Assembly (NCBI GenBank): GCA_039194665.1
Contig: JBCCVW010000209.1
Span: forward strand, 1-7,992
Direction: 5' to 3'
Length of the DNA: 7,992 bases
From: JABSQH01 sp039194665
GTDB lineage: Bacteria > Actinomycetota > Acidimicrobiia > Acidimicrobiales > Ilumatobacteraceae
The translations under genes were made by a program, and so were the position numbers. Below are positions 7,180 to 7,992 of this stretch, piece by piece (within the stretch, counting starts at the first letter, position 1; each line of letters opens with the position of its first letter). Below the pieces are notes generated by a model. It saw only the letters and a list, made by a program, of their open reading frames with translations. It was not told the DNA's origin and did not search any database.

Positions 7180-7201
7180 GGTGTCAGACACCACCGTTAC
7201 A
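7171..7201. repeat. Perfect 31-nt palindrome between rel and hisS
   Basis: TGTAACGGTGGTGTC (7171-7185) and GACACCACCGTTACA (7187-7201) are exact reverse complements around a single A at 7186. As RNA this could fold into a 14-bp stem with a CAG loop. It starts 3 nt after the rel stop, so it could terminate rel transcription, but no T-run follows on either side. The right arm recurs at positions 1-14 upstream of tgt, which favours a dispersed palindromic element of REP type. The role (terminator, operator or passive repeat) is not decided by the sequence. Confidence 0.85.
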
Positions 7202-7234
7202 GGAACCTCCCTGAGCCCGATGAGGTCGCGCCGA

Positions 7235-7240
7235 TAGCCT
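7235..7240 (+). promoter_or_regulatory. Putative -10 element of a leaderless hisS promoter
   Basis: TAGCCT, in the context CGATAGCCT, fits TAnnnT and ends 8 nt before the GTG start of hisS. No Shine-Dalgarno is visible between it and the start. TGAGCC at 7212-7217 would sit 17 nt upstream but is a poor -35. The palindrome ends 33 nt before the hexamer. Confidence 0.5.
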
Positions 7241-7248
7241 GGCGGGCC

Positions 7249-7920
7249 GTGCCGACGTTCCAGACCAGCCCCGGGATGCGCGACATCTTGCCGCCCGAAG
7301 CTGCCCGCTTCGAGCGCTTGGTCGCGGTGTTCGCCGACACGGTCGCGGCCGCCGGATACGGCCGGCTGAACACGCCACTGATCGAGGACTATGGCGTGTT
7401 CGTGCGGATCGGCGACGCCACCGACGTCGTGTCCAAAGAGATGTACGACTTCACCGACCACGGCGACCGCCACGTTGCGCTGCGCCCCGAGGTGACCGCC
7501 AGCGTCTGTCGGGCGTTTGCCCAGCACCGCCCGACACCCCCGTGGAAGGTGTTCTACGCCGGACCCAACTTCCGCCACGAGAAGGCCCAGCGTGGCCGCT
7601 ACCGCCAGTTCGAGCAGGTCGGCGTCGAGGTGCTCGGGGTCGACGACCCGCTACTCGACGTCGAGGTCATCGCGCTGGCCTGGGACTTCTACGCGGCGCT
7701 CGGTTTGCAGCAGGTCGAGCTCATCGTCAACAGCCTGGGCGAACCAGCCGATCGGGCGCGCTACGTCGCTGCGCTCGAACAACACTTCACCGCCGCCGGG
7801 GATGCGCTCAGCGCAGCGAGCCAGACCACATTGGCCAAGAACCCGCTGCGGGTGCTCGATTCCAAACGCGCCGAGGACCAACCGTTGATCGAGGCCGCGC
7901 CGTCGATCGCCGACGTCTAA
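7249..7920 (+). CDS. hisS: Histidyl-tRNA synthetase, N-terminal half, frame interrupted
   Basis: The first 223 codons of a class II HisRS, which charges tRNA-His with histidine. The product starts with the family N-terminus FQTSPGMRDILPPEA (4-18), continues through the motif 1 region (about 40-60) and LRPEVTASVCRAF (78-90), and reaches motif 2, FYAGPNFRHEKAQRGRYRQF (102-121), with Arg109 and EQVGVEVLG after it. NPLRVLDSKR (198-207) is also typical. HisRS is normally about 420 residues; the histidine-specific LVRGLDYY-type motif, motif 3 and the anticodon-binding domain are absent here. The frame ends at TAA 7918-7920, but HisRS-like sequence continues in the same frame beyond it. A stand-alone HisZ-like protein is unlikely, since motif 2 and the upstream blocks are of HisRS type. 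GTG 7249 is chosen for the normal N-terminus and the -10 hexamer 8 nt upstream. Confidence 0.9.
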   Translation: MPTFQTSPGMRDILPPEAARFERLVAVFADTVAAAGYGRLNTPLIEDYGVFVRIGDATDVVSKEMYDFTDHGDRHVALRPEVTASVCRAFAQHRPTPPWKVFYAGPNFRHEKAQRGRYRQFEQVGVEVLGVDDPLLDVEVIALAWDFYAALGLQQVELIVNSLGEPADRARYVAALEQHFTAAGDALSAASQTTLAKNPLRVLDSKRAEDQPLIEAAPSIADV

Positions 7921-7992
7921 GACGTAGGCGCCGCCGAGCATTTAGCCGCGGTGTGTGCAGGGCGCGAAGCCATCCGCCTGCCCTAAAGCATC
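7918..7992 (+). pseudogene. In-frame continuation of hisS past a stop, with a second stop
   Basis: Reading straight on after TAA 7918-7920 gives AAEHLAAVCAG and IRLP, then TAA at 7984-7986, then Ser-Ile at the window edge. In HisRS the block after PSIADV normally reads like L-x-x-x-A-A-E-H-F-x-x-V-C-x-x-L-x-x-x-G-(I/L)-x-Y, so the alignment holds with no indel. The stops fall where Leu and Tyr would be expected. Codons such as TTA, GTA and GCA are unusual against the rest of the window. This looks like point changes, either sequence errors near a contig end or real decay, and not a natural C-terminus. Confidence 0.6.

Noticed and set aside
7164..7201. CRISPR-like or T-box leader before hisS
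   Set aside because: There is one palindrome with no spaced repeat units, and the 81-nt gap is too short and lacks the features of a T-box leader.
1..7992. A previously undescribed multi-gene system
   Set aside because: Every gene falls in a well-known housekeeping family in a neighbourhood typical of actinobacteria; no unassigned gene or accessory cluster is present.

Overview
The window is a gene-dense, high-GC stretch of bacterial chromosome with every gene on the + strand. The gene order (tgt, yajC, secD, secF, apt, rel, hisS) and the actinobacterial variants of the SecD/SecF motifs point to an actinobacterium. An Acidimicrobiia/Ilumatobacter-like lineage is my best guess, but this is inference: the window holds no rRNA or other clade-specific marker. 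All genes are housekeeping genes. I found no phage, insertion sequence, CRISPR array, tRNA or rRNA, and no evidence for a new multi-gene system.

Layout. Positions 1-14 are the right arm of a palindromic repeat cut off by the window edge. tgt (37-1134) makes the tRNA-guanine transglycosylase of queuosine modification. After a 64-nt gap come yajC (1199-1567), secD (1574-3181) and secF (3178-4374). They encode the YajC-SecD-SecF accessory complex of the Sec translocon and are tightly packed, with a GTGA stop/start overlap between secD and secF. A 25-nt gap precedes apt (4400-4927, adenine salvage), which overlaps the bifunctional (p)ppGpp synthetase/hydrolase gene rel (4927-7167) by one base (TGATG). 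An 81-nt intergenic region follows, with an 8-bp tandem repeat and a perfect 31-nt palindrome. hisS (7249 onward) starts next; its frame is broken by TAA at 7918-7920, although recognisable HisRS sequence continues in the same frame towards the window end.

Expression. The four genes that follow an intergenic gap (tgt, yajC, apt, hisS) each have a TAnnnT hexamer ending 6 to 11 nt before the start codon and lack a well-placed strong Shine-Dalgarno. This is the arrangement expected of leaderless or nearly leaderless transcripts. secF, inside an operon, instead has a textbook GGAGG 7 nt before its GTG. The likely transcription units are tgt; yajC-secD-secF; apt-rel; and hisS, with read-through possible.

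Most worth a second look: the repeated leaderless-promoter pattern, the palindrome present at both ends of the window, and the doubly interrupted hisS reading frame at the right edge.
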